10,235 bases of DNA from an uncultured Sphingomonadales bacterium (GCA_937898535.1 CALDKP010000155.1:1-10235), one strand, 5' to 3'. Positions 1 through 6,860 are shown, counted from the first letter of the stretch. Notes: generated by a model from the sequence alone, not told the origin. Numbers and translations: made by a program.

Positions 1-458
1 CTCATGGTCGTGTCGTGGCAGCACAATTCATTGTCGGTTTGCCAACCGGCCACATGCGGATGACTGCCATAACGCGCAGCCATGGCGGCAGTGATGCGTT
101 CGGCCTGCACCAGATATGTTTCACTGGAAAAGTCATAATGGCGGCGCGATCCGAAGCCACGGACTTGGCCGGAGTGAATATCGACAGGCAAAATGTCGGG
201 ATATTTTTCGCACAACCATTTGGGCGGCGTTGCGGTTGGGGTTCCAAGCACGACTTTCAGTCCCGCCGCGCCCAGCACGTCGATCGCGCGGTCCATCCAA
301 GCCCAATCGAATAGGCCTTCCGCCTTTTCAATGCGGCCCCATGCAAATTCGCCAATCCGGACATAACGCAGCCCAAGATCATACATTCTTTGCGCGTCGC
401 GTGGCCAATGATCCTCGGACCAGTGCTCGGGATAGTAACAGACACCTAACATGCCCAT
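1..458 (-). CDS. GH42 beta-galactosidase, N-terminal part (cut by window edge)
   Basis: Glycoside hydrolase family 42 enzymes hydrolyse beta-D-galactosides with a TIM-barrel catalytic domain. About 152 codons are read here without a stop, and the gene continues beyond position 1. The N-terminus carries the family hallmark LGVCYYPEHW (residues 4-13), then RIGEFAWGRIE, GLFDWAWMD, LGTPTATPPKWL and YDFSS. Near the edge WQTDNEL contains the conserved Asn-Glu pair; Glu144 (bases 27-29) is the expected acid/base residue. The nucleophile Glu and the trimerisation domain would lie outside the window. Start: ATG at 458, or the ATG at 452, which gives MLGVCYY; neither has a strong ribosome binding site. 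No signal peptide is seen, so a cytoplasmic enzyme acting on imported oligosaccharides is inferred. The gene is divergent from the desaturase. The family call is firm; substrate preference cannot be read. Confidence 0.9.
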   Translation of the reverse strand, partial: MGMLGVCYYPEHWSEDHWPRDAQRMYDLGLRYVRIGEFAWGRIEKAEGLFDWAWMDRAIDVLGAAGLKVVLGTPTATPPKWLCEKYPDILPVDIHSGQVRGFGSRRHYDFSSETYLVQAERITAAMAARYGSHPHVAGWQTDNELCCHDTTM

Positions 459-515
459 GTGTTTAGCGCCCAACCCACGGCTGGCAAGCCTGTGCACATG
501 TTAGGCTTGGTGCAC
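445..515. promoter_or_regulatory. Inverted repeats at the start of the GH42 gene
   Basis: AAGCCT (486-491) and AGGCTT (503-508) form an inverted repeat around an 11-nt centre. A 9-bp pair, CCTAACATG (445-453) and CATGTTAGG (497-505), spans the GH42 start codon. GTGCAC occurs at 492-497 and again at 510-515. The position, just upstream of and over the start, fits an operator or a 5'-UTR structure for a sugar-inducible gene. Which regulator would bind is unknown, and short repeats like these can arise by chance. Confidence 0.3.
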
Positions 516-626
516 GAAAAGTGTCAGTGATAGAAAACGGCCATAATTCATACATTCTGCCATTTTATCGCCACGACTAATGCCTATGTACGGTCAAACA
601 GGTCCGACAGGCAGATTGATACGCGC

Positions 627-1742
627 ATGAGTGAAATGTTACTGACCCCGCACACGCACACAGATGGCGCCATTTCCGGTGGCGATCTCGTTGGCCGCGC
701 AGCGCGTCTCAAACAGGTTCCTGATGACAAAGCGATGTTGCGTGCGGTTGCCGAACTCACGCGCGATCTTGCCGCGCCCAACCCGCGCATTTTCTGGTCC
801 GATTTCCTTTTGTCTGCGCTGGTTGGCTATGCCGGGCTTGCGGTGGCCATCATGTCCGGAACTCTGTGGGTTCAATGCGTTGCGGCTTTGGTTTCTATCC
901 TTGGCCTATATCGCGCCGGCGGCTTCATTCACGAAGTCACGCATGTGAAGCATTCGGCGCTTCCCGGTTTCCGCTTTGGCTTTAACGCCGTGATTGGCGT
1001 GCCCCTGCTCGTGCCGTCTTATATGTATGAAGGCATCCACAACCTGCACCATGCACGCACGCGTTATGGCACGGACCAGGATCCCGAATATCTGCCCTTG
1101 GCGCTGATGAAGCCATGGACGCTGCCTGTCTTCATAATCGTTTCGTTGCTGGCGCCAATTGCCTTGCTGTTCCGCAACGCTGTGCTTGCGCCGCTTTCGC
1201 TGTTCATCCCTGCGTTGCGCACCGTCGTGGTCGAACGTTATTCGGGCCTCGCGATCAACCCTACATTCCGCCGCAGACCCGCCGAGGGCGACGCACATCG
1301 CAACTGGATCGTGCAGGAAACCGCCGCAAGCATCTGGTCAATTGCGCTGCTGACGGGCGTATTTACGGGTTTCATCCCGCTCCAGTCTTTTCTCATCTTC
1401 CTTGCCATCGTCGCAAGCGTCGCCGTGCTCAACCAAGTCCGCACGCTTGTCGCACATTTATGGGAAAATGATGGTGATCCACTGAGTGTGACCGCCCAGT
1501 TCCTCGACAGCGTTAACGTCCCGCCGCCTGGTTTACTGGCAGAGATATGGGCACCTGTGGGCCTGCGTTACCACGCATTGCACCACTTGCTGCCCAGCGT
1601 GCCATATCATGCACTTGGGACGGCGCACAAACGTCTGACCGCACAATTGGCACCCGATTCGGCTTACCACCGTGCCAATTATGATGGGCTTGCAGGATTG
1701 GTGTACCGTCTTGCACGCAGCACGTTCGTTCGCGGCGCCTAA
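627..1742 (+). CDS. Membrane fatty acid desaturase (di-iron, three-His-box)
   Basis: This 371-aa integral-membrane desaturase family protein would insert a double bond into an acyl chain (or act on a related lipid) using a di-iron centre and O2. All three histidine boxes are present: HEVTH (residues 102-106, with His109 close behind), HNLHH (138-142) and HALHH (316-320). His277 in VAHLWEND is another possible ligand. Hydrophobic stretches lie at about 61-80, 82-100, 118-133, 163-200 and 232-272, the usual four-to-six-helix layout. Length is normal for the family. The ATG at 627 is chosen because the next ATG (636) is only three codons on; no clear Shine-Dalgarno is seen. It stands alone, divergent from GH42 and convergent with the metalloprotease (40-bp gap, no obvious terminator). 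Regiospecificity cannot be told; a carotenoid- or sterol-modifying relative is less likely but not excluded. Confidence 0.88.
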   Translation: MSEMLLTPHTHTDGAISGGDLVGRAARLKQVPDDKAMLRAVAELTRDLAAPNPRIFWSDFLLSALVGYAGLAVAIMSGTLWVQCVAALVSILGLYRAGGFIHEVTHVKHSALPGFRFGFNAVIGVPLLVPSYMYEGIHNLHHARTRYGTDQDPEYLPLALMKPWTLPVFIIVSLLAPIALLFRNAVLAPLSLFIPALRTVVVERYSGLAINPTFRRRPAEGDAHRNWIVQETAASIWSIALLTGVFTGFIPLQSFLIFLAIVASVAVLNQVRTLVAHLWENDGDPLSVTAQFLDSVNVPPPGLLAEIWAPVGLRYHALHHLLPSVPYHALGTAHKRLTAQLAPDSAYHRANYDGLAGLVYRLARSTFVRGA

Positions 1743-1782
1743 ACCACCACAAGGCACATCAACTGTATGTCTGTTATCGTGT

Positions 1783-2466
1783 TTAATGCACTGCCCGCTT
1801 AGCGGAAAGGTCGGTTTCTTCTAATGCCACCGTCCGTGCAGCCTTCCAGCCTTGTTCAACCGCCACGAGCCGCCGTGATCGGCCCGGATGACTGGATGTC
1901 TCCTTTTCTTGGGCCATAGTGCGGATATTTGCCTGCGCCTCTTTTAAAGTTGCACCCATGCGATAGAGCAAGAAGCCAGAGAATTTATCTGCCTCAAGTT
2001 CACGGGCAGGGAAATTTCCGTCATTGACGAACATATGGCCCAATAAATGATGACCAATTTCATGGACGAGTACGCTCAAAGTTTCCCATGAAGGCTGTCC
2101 TTTCCCATGCTGGACTTTCTCGATGAATTCCGGGTTGTACATCACAACGCGCTTTCCATCGATCATATAGGCCATTGCATTGGGAACGCGTGCAGGGAAG
2201 ACATCAAAATTGCAGGTCAGCCCAATATGCGCGCAAATGTCTTCGATTACCAAATCAACCTGCGAATCTGGCAACACCTGTGGAATGATGAGCTGTCTCG
2301 CGGCTTTTTCGTTAATCACTGGCTGTTGATTTAACTGCGCGTCGCGCAGAACAGGACTGGGTTCGGGCGTGAAAACCGGCGATGAGGATATGAGAATAGG
2401 CACCACGGCAAGAAAGAGCGTTACACGCTGCGCATGACGAATTCTGTTCCGACGATGACCAAACAT
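1783..2466 (-). CDS. Exported or membrane-anchored M48-like zinc metalloprotease
   Basis: Zincin metalloprotease of 227 aa. The zinc site is HEIGH (residues 135-139, in VLVHEIGHHLLGH), with the third ligand expected in ELEAD (156-160). A later SSHPGRSRR (from about residue 192) matches the HP...R motif that follows the active site in M48 peptidases. A basic N-terminus followed by VTLFLAVVPILIS (about 15-27) is a signal peptide or anchor, so the catalytic domain should be periplasmic. Cys78 and Cys85 could form a disulfide there. The ATG at 2466 is chosen because GGAGGAGGTGAGTCG ends directly before it, an excellent ribosome binding site; upstream in-frame ATGs at 2487 and 2502 would place this site inside the gene. 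It is divergent from the MFS transporter. No TPR or BepA-like C-terminus is present, so it is a short M48 form. The substrate is unknown. Confidence 0.83.
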   Translation of the reverse strand: MFGHRRNRIRHAQRVTLFLAVVPILISSSPVFTPEPSPVLRDAQLNQQPVINEKAARQLIIPQVLPDSQVDLVIEDICAHIGLTCNFDVFPARVPNAMAYMIDGKRVVMYNPEFIEKVQHGKGQPSWETLSVLVHEIGHHLLGHMFVNDGNFPARELEADKFSGFLLYRMGATLKEAQANIRTMAQEKETSSHPGRSRRLVAVEQGWKAARTVALEETDLSAKRAVH

Positions 2467-2496
2467 CGACTCACCTCCTCCACCCATGTCATGCGA

Positions 2497-2527
2497 TAAC
2501 ATATGTTAAATTTGAAGTGATGTCACT
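2497..2527. promoter_or_regulatory. Palindrome TAACATATGTTA in a divergent promoter region
   Basis: A perfect 12-bp palindrome lies at 2497-2508, 31 bp upstream of the metalloprotease start and about 175 bp before the transporter. A second small inverted repeat, AGTGA-TG-TCACT, follows at 2516-2527. The position between divergent genes fits an operator for a dimeric regulator, but no regulator gene is adjacent and no clear -35/-10 pair was found. Confidence 0.35.
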
Positions 2528-2682
2528 GTTCCCGTATCGAGAACTTCAACCGCCGTCGTTACGAAATTTATTCCATTTCGGACCAAAATTCGATCCGGTC
2601 GGTAACTTCAAATGTTCGTCAACATTTCTGGCGGCCGTTCAAGGAGCCTTGTCACCCGTTGCGAAATTAGCCAACGTGTCTC

Positions 2683-3990
2683 GTGGCCGAAATCGCTTAC
2701 CAAACTGCGCACGGCGCTGCCCCGGCTGCGCGCGAACCAATGTCGCGGCAATCGATGGTTGTCGCCGGCCTTTCGACCGTTGTTGAGTGGTATGATTTCA
2801 CGCTGTACCTCTATTTTTCAACCGTGCTGGCGCGCGTGTTCTTCGGCACGGGTCCACAGTCGATGACGGAAACGCTCGGCGGTTTTGCGATCGCTTACCT
2901 GATGCGGCCAATTGGCGCGCTGGTTTTTGGACATTTCGGAGACAGGCTGGGCCGGCGGGTACCTATGCTGGGCTCGATGGCTTTGATGACCACAGCAATG
3001 CTAGCCACCGCGATGCTGCCGACTTATGCCGAAATTGGCCCGCTTGCCGGTGTGTTACTGATCGCGCTACGGTGTTTGATGTCATTTTCGGTTGGCGGCG
3101 AATATACCGGCGTGGTCGCTTACCTGATGGAAGGCGCCAAGGACAGTCGACGTGGATTAATCACGAGCTGCGCGTCGGCAGCAAGCGAGATCGGCGCGCT
3201 GTTGGCGGCCGGCGCAGCGGCGCTGACCATTTGGGCTGTGTCCGAAGACGCGCTTGTTGCATGGGGGTGGCGCCTGCCGTTCCTGTTCGGTGCAGCGCTC
3301 GCCGGCTTGGTATTGATAACCCGCGCCACGCTCGAAGAGACACCGGAATTCCAGCGACAGCGCGATGCCGGTACAGTGCCGGAAAACCCCATTCGGCAGA
3401 CCCTCACGAAACACCGCAGTGCTATTGCACGCGGCTTTGCGATCTCTGCGCTGGGTTCAATTACCTATTATGTTGGCATTACCTATGTACCGGCGTTTCT
3501 GGATGCCACTGGCGCCATGCCAGAGATGCGCGCGCTGTCGATCTCGGTCCTTGCAGCGCTGACGGTCATCTTGGTAACGCCAATAATGGGGCTTGCGTCC
3601 GACTGTTATGGCCGTCGTCCCATGCTGTTGGTTTTGGCACTTTTCGCCATGTTGCTGCCAACGGCTATGTTTACGCTCATGGCTGGTGGCGGTGCTGCGA
3701 CATTATTTGGAGCGGTTGTTTTAGCTGCACTTGGGGGAGCGGTTAGCGCTGTCGGCGCCGTTACCACTGCCGAACAATTTCCGGGCGAAGGACGGCTGAG
3801 CGGCCTTGCGTTGGGCGCGACAACTGCAACGGCGATATTCGGCGGCCTCACGCCTTTGGCTGCACATCTATTGGTGACGAAAAGCGGATGGCCCGCTGCA
3901 CCCGGCGCAATGATAGCCTTTGTCGCCTTTTGTGTGATCATAGTGTTTCGGCGCATGCCCGAAACGGCGCCCGCGTACACAAAAGCTTAG
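2683..3990 (+). CDS. MFS transporter, metabolite:H+ symporter (MHS) type
   Basis: A 435-aa inner-membrane transporter with about twelve hydrophobic segments. MHS-family signatures are VEWYDF in the first helix (residues 34-39), the loop 2-3 motif GHFGDRLGRR (83-92), FSVGGEYTG in helix 4 (135-143), WGWRLPF (194-200) and the second-half loop motif ASDCYGRRPM (305-314). Members carry organic acids, shikimate, alpha-ketoglutarate, proline/betaine and similar solutes with protons; the substrate cannot be read here. The start is uncertain. GTG 2683 is the first possible one after an in-frame TAG (2668-2670) but has no Shine-Dalgarno; ATG 2740 and ATG 2755 are alternatives that keep the first helix. 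An AAGGAG at 2641-2646 lies too far upstream to serve GTG 2683. The gene is monocistronic as far as can be seen. Confidence 0.88.
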   Translation: MAEIAYQTAHGAAPAAREPMSRQSMVVAGLSTVVEWYDFTLYLYFSTVLARVFFGTGPQSMTETLGGFAIAYLMRPIGALVFGHFGDRLGRRVPMLGSMALMTTAMLATAMLPTYAEIGPLAGVLLIALRCLMSFSVGGEYTGVVAYLMEGAKDSRRGLITSCASAASEIGALLAAGAAALTIWAVSEDALVAWGWRLPFLFGAALAGLVLITRATLEETPEFQRQRDAGTVPENPIRQTLTKHRSAIARGFAISALGSITYYVGITYVPAFLDATGAMPEMRALSISVLAALTVILVTPIMGLASDCYGRRPMLLVLALFAMLLPTAMFTLMAGGGAATLFGAVVLAALGGAVSAVGAVTTAEQFPGEGRLSGLALGATTATAIFGGLTPLAAHLLVTKSGWPAAPGAMIAFVAFCVIIVFRRMPETAPAYTKA

Positions 3991-3998
3991 GGTGATTT

Positions 3999-4024
3999 TG
4001 CGCGCGACAGAGTCTGCGCGCGAC
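3999..4024. repeat. GC-rich hairpin with 10-bp direct repeat after the MFS gene
   Basis: TGCGCGCGAC occurs at 3999-4008 and 4015-4024. The interval also folds as GCGCGCGAC-AGA-GTC(t)GCGCGC, a nine-pair stem with one bulged T and a 3-nt loop, 10 bp after the transporter stop codon. The position suits a transcript-end structure, but no T-tract follows on either strand, so a canonical intrinsic terminator is not supported. Confidence 0.45.
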
Positions 4025-4061
4025 CCCAATACGCGTTTAGAAGTAGACGGCCTCCTTTCGG

Positions 4062-4099
4062 CCCAAGACGTGCGGCTGACCCCAAGAGGTGCGGACGTG
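4062..4099. repeat. 19-bp tandem direct repeat (two head-to-tail copies)
   Basis: Two adjacent units (4062-4080 and 4081-4099) both begin CCCAAGA, then differ by one base, then share GTGCGG; 14 of 19 positions agree, with differences mostly at the unit ends. Function unknown. It could be a pair of protein-binding sites or a decayed duplication. Confidence 0.5.
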
Positions 4100-4129
4100 T
4101 ATAGCTTTGGTATCGGCCACTGTACTGAT

Positions 4130-4158
4130 TTGACGTGAGCGTAAGATCTCGCTATTTC
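4130..4158 (+). promoter_or_regulatory. Candidate sigma-70 type promoter for the two-component operon
   Basis: TTGACG (4130-4135) and TATTTC (4153-4158) are separated by 17 bp. The -35 matches the consensus well; the -10 is weak, which is common in alphaproteobacteria. Transcription would begin near 4165, putting the half-sites at 4178-4222 just downstream of the start and giving a leader of about 210 nt. Confidence 0.35.
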
Positions 4159-4177
4159 GTCCTCATATTCGATGTGC

Positions 4178-4235
4178 TGTGAATTTTTGTTAAGTTATTT
4201 GATCAATGTGAAATTTTGTGAACTTATTGAATCAA
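4178..4235 (+). promoter_or_regulatory. Tandem OmpR/PhoB-type binding sites upstream of the response regulator
   Basis: Two 29-bp units (4178-4206 and 4207-4235) agree at 24 positions. Each has two half-sites exactly 10 bp apart: TGTGAA at 4178 with TGTTAA at 4188, and TGTGAA at 4207 with TGTGAA at 4217. Direct repeats with about one helical turn of spacing are the typical target of winged-helix OmpR-family regulators, and such a regulator is encoded about 150 bp downstream. Autoregulation is inferred; binding is not shown by sequence alone. Confidence 0.55.
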
Positions 4236-4374
4236 ATTGCGCAGGATACCGCGGTACAAATCAGTGATATTTAAACCTGAATAGCCCCAACAACGACAAG
4301 CCGCAAAATGGGCAGAACGCTTCGCCGAAACAAAAAGAGGCGCGCTCAACATACATATGCCGGGAGCATGAATA

Positions 4375-5070
4375 ATGAAGCCCTTTCCGTCTTCCATTTG
4401 TATCGTTGATGACGATGAAGATTTCTCAGCTTTCCTCGCTGAGTATCTGAGTTTGAGGGGCTGCCGTTGCGAAGTTTTTGTTTCGGCAGAAGAATTGCTG
4501 CAAAAACGCGATTTTGGCCGTTATGACTTTTTTATTCTTGATTTGGGATTGCCCGGAATAGACGGCGTCGACCTAACGGCGCTTATTCGCGCGAATAGCA
4601 GCTCTGGCATTTTGATTATCAGCGGCAGGCTGGGGCCCGATGCGTTTAACTCTGCACTCGCGGCAGGTGCAGATATGTTCATAAATAAACCTGTTAGATT
4701 TGATCAGGTGCTGCATGCCACCCAATCAATTTGGCGTCGGTACGGCGACCCGCGCGCCCGTTCCGCGTCTTGGGTAATCTCGCAAGATTTAACGCGCTTA
4801 GTTTCTCCAACCGGTGAAGTCGTATCCTTAAGCCCCTACGAGGGACGCCTTTTGGACCATTTGCGGCAGGCCGGTGACGAAGCCGTCAGTCGTGCGGATT
4901 TGGCAGCAGCCGTGAGTGGCGCTGGTGGCGAAGACCATCGAAATTTAGATGCCACATTCTTTCGCTTGCGTCGCAAAATTGAGCGTGATGCCAAACAGCA
5001 ATCGCCATTTCGAACGGTTCACGGCGTCGGTTATCAATTGGCCGAAGATATCCAGTGCGAGGCTGTGTAA
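4375..5070 (+). CDS. OmpR/PhoB-family response regulator
   Basis: A 231-aa DNA-binding response regulator. The receiver domain (about 7-121) has the acidic cluster VDDDED (11-16), phospho-acceptor Asp56 in FILDLGLPG, Ser83 at the switch position in IISGR and the invariant Lys105 in INKPVR. The output domain (about 133-224) is a winged helix-turn-helix, with SLSPYEGRLL, the recognition-helix region NLDATFFRLRRKIE and the closing wing FRTVHGVGYQL. All phosphorylation residues are intact. ATG 4375 is the first start after an in-frame TGA and has GGGAG 8 nt upstream (4362-4366). The kinase gene abuts its stop codon, so the two should be cotranscribed and form a pair. The regulon is unknown; the half-sites at 4178-4222 make its own promoter a likely target. 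Confidence 0.93.
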   Translation: MKPFPSSICIVDDDEDFSAFLAEYLSLRGCRCEVFVSAEELLQKRDFGRYDFFILDLGLPGIDGVDLTALIRANSSSGILIISGRLGPDAFNSALAAGADMFINKPVRFDQVLHATQSIWRRYGDPRARSASWVISQDLTRLVSPTGEVVSLSPYEGRLLDHLRQAGDEAVSRADLAAAVSGAGGEDHRNLDATFFRLRRKIERDAKQQSPFRTVHGVGYQLAEDIQCEAV

Positions 5071-6474
5071 GTGTCAGAAATACTCGGTTATGATATTCCT
5101 CATCTGGGCTATTTTTTTGTAGGCCACCTCGCCGCATTCACCGTTTGTATTTTGTCGTTCGGTGACCGGAACCGTTCAACAGATGCTTGGGTGACTTCGA
5201 ATATACTGGGTGTATTGGGGATGGCTGGCATTGCCTATACAGAGGGAAATGTGACGTTAATGTCCGCGATCGGAGCATCCCTTACGGTTTTCAGCGGCTC
5301 GGTTAAGGCGCTAGCATTTACGAGCGGCCGCCTCTCACGCAAGCGCTACAGATGGGGCAATGCGATTGTTCTGCTGAGCGTCCTTTGCGCAGCGCTCATC
5401 ATGATCTTTCCTTCCTTACCATATCGGCGATTTGTTTTTCTTTTAGGCTTGGTTCTTACGATGACGGCCAGCTTGATATATCTTCGACGCAACCGGAGAT
5501 GGGCTGGCTTAAAGCAGGCGAGATATGTGTTCGCGACATATTTTATGGGCATTTTAGCAACGTTGGGAGTAATCGCTAAGACGGCTTTCCTTCCCGCAGA
5601 CTTCGCGATTGTTGACCATTCGACGACCGGCACGGCTAACTTTTTGCAGCTCTGCATTGCTTCAATGGTTTTTCAGTTGGTTTTTCTGACGCTGATTTTT
5701 GGACTAAATCGACGGGAAAGGGAGAGGGTATTTCTTAGAAACTCTCGGCTTAGAGAAAGCATGGCGCTTAAAAAAGCCATCTATGACGAGACCTCGGCAT
5801 TATCAAATGAGCGAGAACAGCTCATCAAAATGCTAACCCATGAAGTGCGGCAACCGCTGAACACGGCGCAGGCAGCGTTGCAAAGTATCACTGCCGATGT
5901 TGCGATGTCGGAATTAAAAGGTCAGAGCATAAAATCTAAATTGGACAATACGCTCTCCGTTTTAAATAACATCACGCTCTCAATTTCCAATTCGCTTGTT
6001 GGCGCCACGTTGATTTCAAGCCGACGAGAGGCTGACCGTAAATCTGTCAATGTTTGTGACGTGTCGCAACTCGCATATCTTGATCTCAATGCGTCGGATA
6101 GGACCCGCATCGATCTGCAATTTGCACAGCCATATATATATGCCGATGTCGATCCCATTGTTTTACGCTTGGCGCTCCGCAATTTGCTCGAGAATGCAGT
6201 CAAATATTCGCCCGCCAACACACCAATTATTTTCAAAATTGACACTGATGAAGACAGGCTCATGCTCCAATTTTCGGTTAGAAACCACATTATCGACAAA
6301 GGCATGTTGGATGGTGATATTTTTGGCCGGAATAAGCGTGGTGTAGATAATCGCTATGGTGGGGAGGGTCTCGGCCTGTTTATTGTCACCGAAGTTGCCG
6401 CAATGCACGAAGGCACATCGCATTTCGATGTAGATGGGAATGAAGTAACTTTCTATCTTGAGATCCCAGCGTAG
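5071..6474 (+). CDS. Sensor histidine kinase with seven-helix membrane sensor region
   Basis: A 467-aa inner-membrane kinase, partner of the preceding regulator. Residues 1-211 hold about seven hydrophobic segments (roughly 12-30, 43-57, 62-85, 97-113, 119-137, 152-171, 190-211) with only short loops, so the signal is probably sensed in or at the membrane. I do not recognise the sensor family. A charged linker, probably coiled coil (212-250), leads to the HisKA H-box LTHEVRQPLNT (phospho-acceptor His257). The ATPase domain has the N-box LRNLLENAVKYSP (Asn375), an F-box-like DIFGRN and the G2 box GGEGLGLFIV (430-439). The G1 box is odd: SVRNHI stands where DxGxG is expected, so the adenine-binding Asp seems replaced by Asn. 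The start is GTG 5071, directly after the regulator's TAA, which implies translational coupling. Confidence 0.92.
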   Translation: MSEILGYDIPHLGYFFVGHLAAFTVCILSFGDRNRSTDAWVTSNILGVLGMAGIAYTEGNVTLMSAIGASLTVFSGSVKALAFTSGRLSRKRYRWGNAIVLLSVLCAALIMIFPSLPYRRFVFLLGLVLTMTASLIYLRRNRRWAGLKQARYVFATYFMGILATLGVIAKTAFLPADFAIVDHSTTGTANFLQLCIASMVFQLVFLTLIFGLNRRERERVFLRNSRLRESMALKKAIYDETSALSNEREQLIKMLTHEVRQPLNTAQAALQSITADVAMSELKGQSIKSKLDNTLSVLNNITLSISNSLVGATLISSRREADRKSVNVCDVSQLAYLDLNASDRTRIDLQFAQPYIYADVDPIVLRLALRNLLENAVKYSPANTPIIFKIDTDEDRLMLQFSVRNHIIDKGMLDGDIFGRNKRGVDNRYGGEGLGLFIVTEVAAMHEGTSHFDVDGNEVTFYLEIPA

Positions 6475-6487
6475 CAACGACGCATAC

Positions 6488-6586
6488 TCGAACCTGTTTT
6501 TAGGTGCTGAACGTGGTGGCAACCGCGGTGCCCGATCTATGATATTCGGTACAGGCGTGCGCATCCATCATTTCGCGGAAGCTTTT
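6488..6586 (+). pseudogene. Probable relic of an IS66-family transposase C-terminus
   Basis: Starting 14 bp after the kinase stop, the + strand reads NLFLGAERGGNRGA and then IFGTGVRIHH and FAEAF. From memory this resembles the C-terminal signature of IS66 transposases (LFxGSxxGGxRAA, then a short helix with IGTxRxNG and PEAYL), with about two residues missing between the blocks. No upstream transposase reading frame exists because the kinase occupies it, and no IS66 terminal repeat ending in CGCTTAC is seen nearby. It is therefore a fragment at best. Similarity is judged by eye and could be chance. Confidence 0.38.
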
Positions 6587-6831
6587 AAAAGTCAGGCGAT
6601 TCGCTGTGTTGGACCGATTCGGATAGATCTTACTACAGAAGAATCCCTGTATTGATTGATGGCACCTCTTCTGAATCTTCGGTCAAGCTTGTCATAATGA
6701 CCTGCAAAACCGCGATATTCAGCCCGAAGTGAAACTTTAAAGCCATCTTTCAGCGCAAACTAGTGCTCGCATGCGCCGCCGCGCAACGCGCATTGGTCGC
6801 CCCTCAATATGCTGTGCGCTTTGCCCTCTAG

Positions 6832-6860
6832 GCAGCGATGCTGCATCCCTTTCTTTTTTC
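6832..6860 (+). terminator. Weak terminator-like hairpin with T-rich tail
   Basis: GCAGC-GAT-GCTGC (6832-6844) forms a five-pair stem with a 3-nt loop and is followed at 6848-6859 by a T-rich tract containing six consecutive T. The short stem and 3-nt gap make it a weak candidate for the end of the two-component transcript or of a readthrough product. Confidence 0.25.

Larger units (their letters stand above)
3991..4374. other. 384-bp non-coding gap before the two-component operon
   Basis: No convincing gene is seen. Left to right it holds a GC-rich hairpin (3999-4024), a 19-bp tandem repeat (4062-4099), a promoter candidate (4130-4158), a 29-bp tandem repeat with OmpR-type half-sites (4178-4235) and a TACCGCGGTA palindrome (4247-4256). 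The part from about 4160 to 4240 is clearly AT-richer than the flanking genes, as expected for a control region. Confidence 0.7.

Noticed and set aside
2..247. 81-codon minus-strand frame at the left edge
   Set aside because: The GH42 frame runs through the same bases on the same strand with catalytic motifs, so this is a frame shadow.
906..1298. 130-codon minus-strand frame opposite the desaturase
   Set aside because: Antisense shadow of a clear coding gene with Gln/Arg-rich low-quality translation and no motif.
2517..2786. 89-codon + frame before and over the transporter start
   Set aside because: Cys/Arg-rich unstructured translation, overlaps the MFS N-terminus, no ribosome binding site at its ATG; upstream non-coding DNA explains it better.
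3072..3746. Long 224-codon + strand frame inside the transporter gene
   Set aside because: It lies wholly within the MFS gene in another frame, its translation is Trp/Cys/Arg-rich without any family motif, and the MFS frame explains the DNA.
3606..3980. 124-codon minus-strand frame opposite the transporter
   Set aside because: Antisense shadow; Ala/Pro/Thr-rich composition reflects the reverse of Ala/Gly-rich membrane codons.
3999..4024. Intrinsic terminator after the MFS gene
   Set aside because: The stem is strong but no T-tract follows on either strand; kept only as a hairpin/repeat.
4178..4235. CRISPR-like or satellite repeat
   Set aside because: Only two directly abutting units with no spacers; the 10-bp half-site periodicity fits regulator binding.
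6624..6632. IS66 right terminal repeat ending in CTTAC
   Set aside because: Only five bases fit the expected end and no matching left repeat or target duplication is visible.
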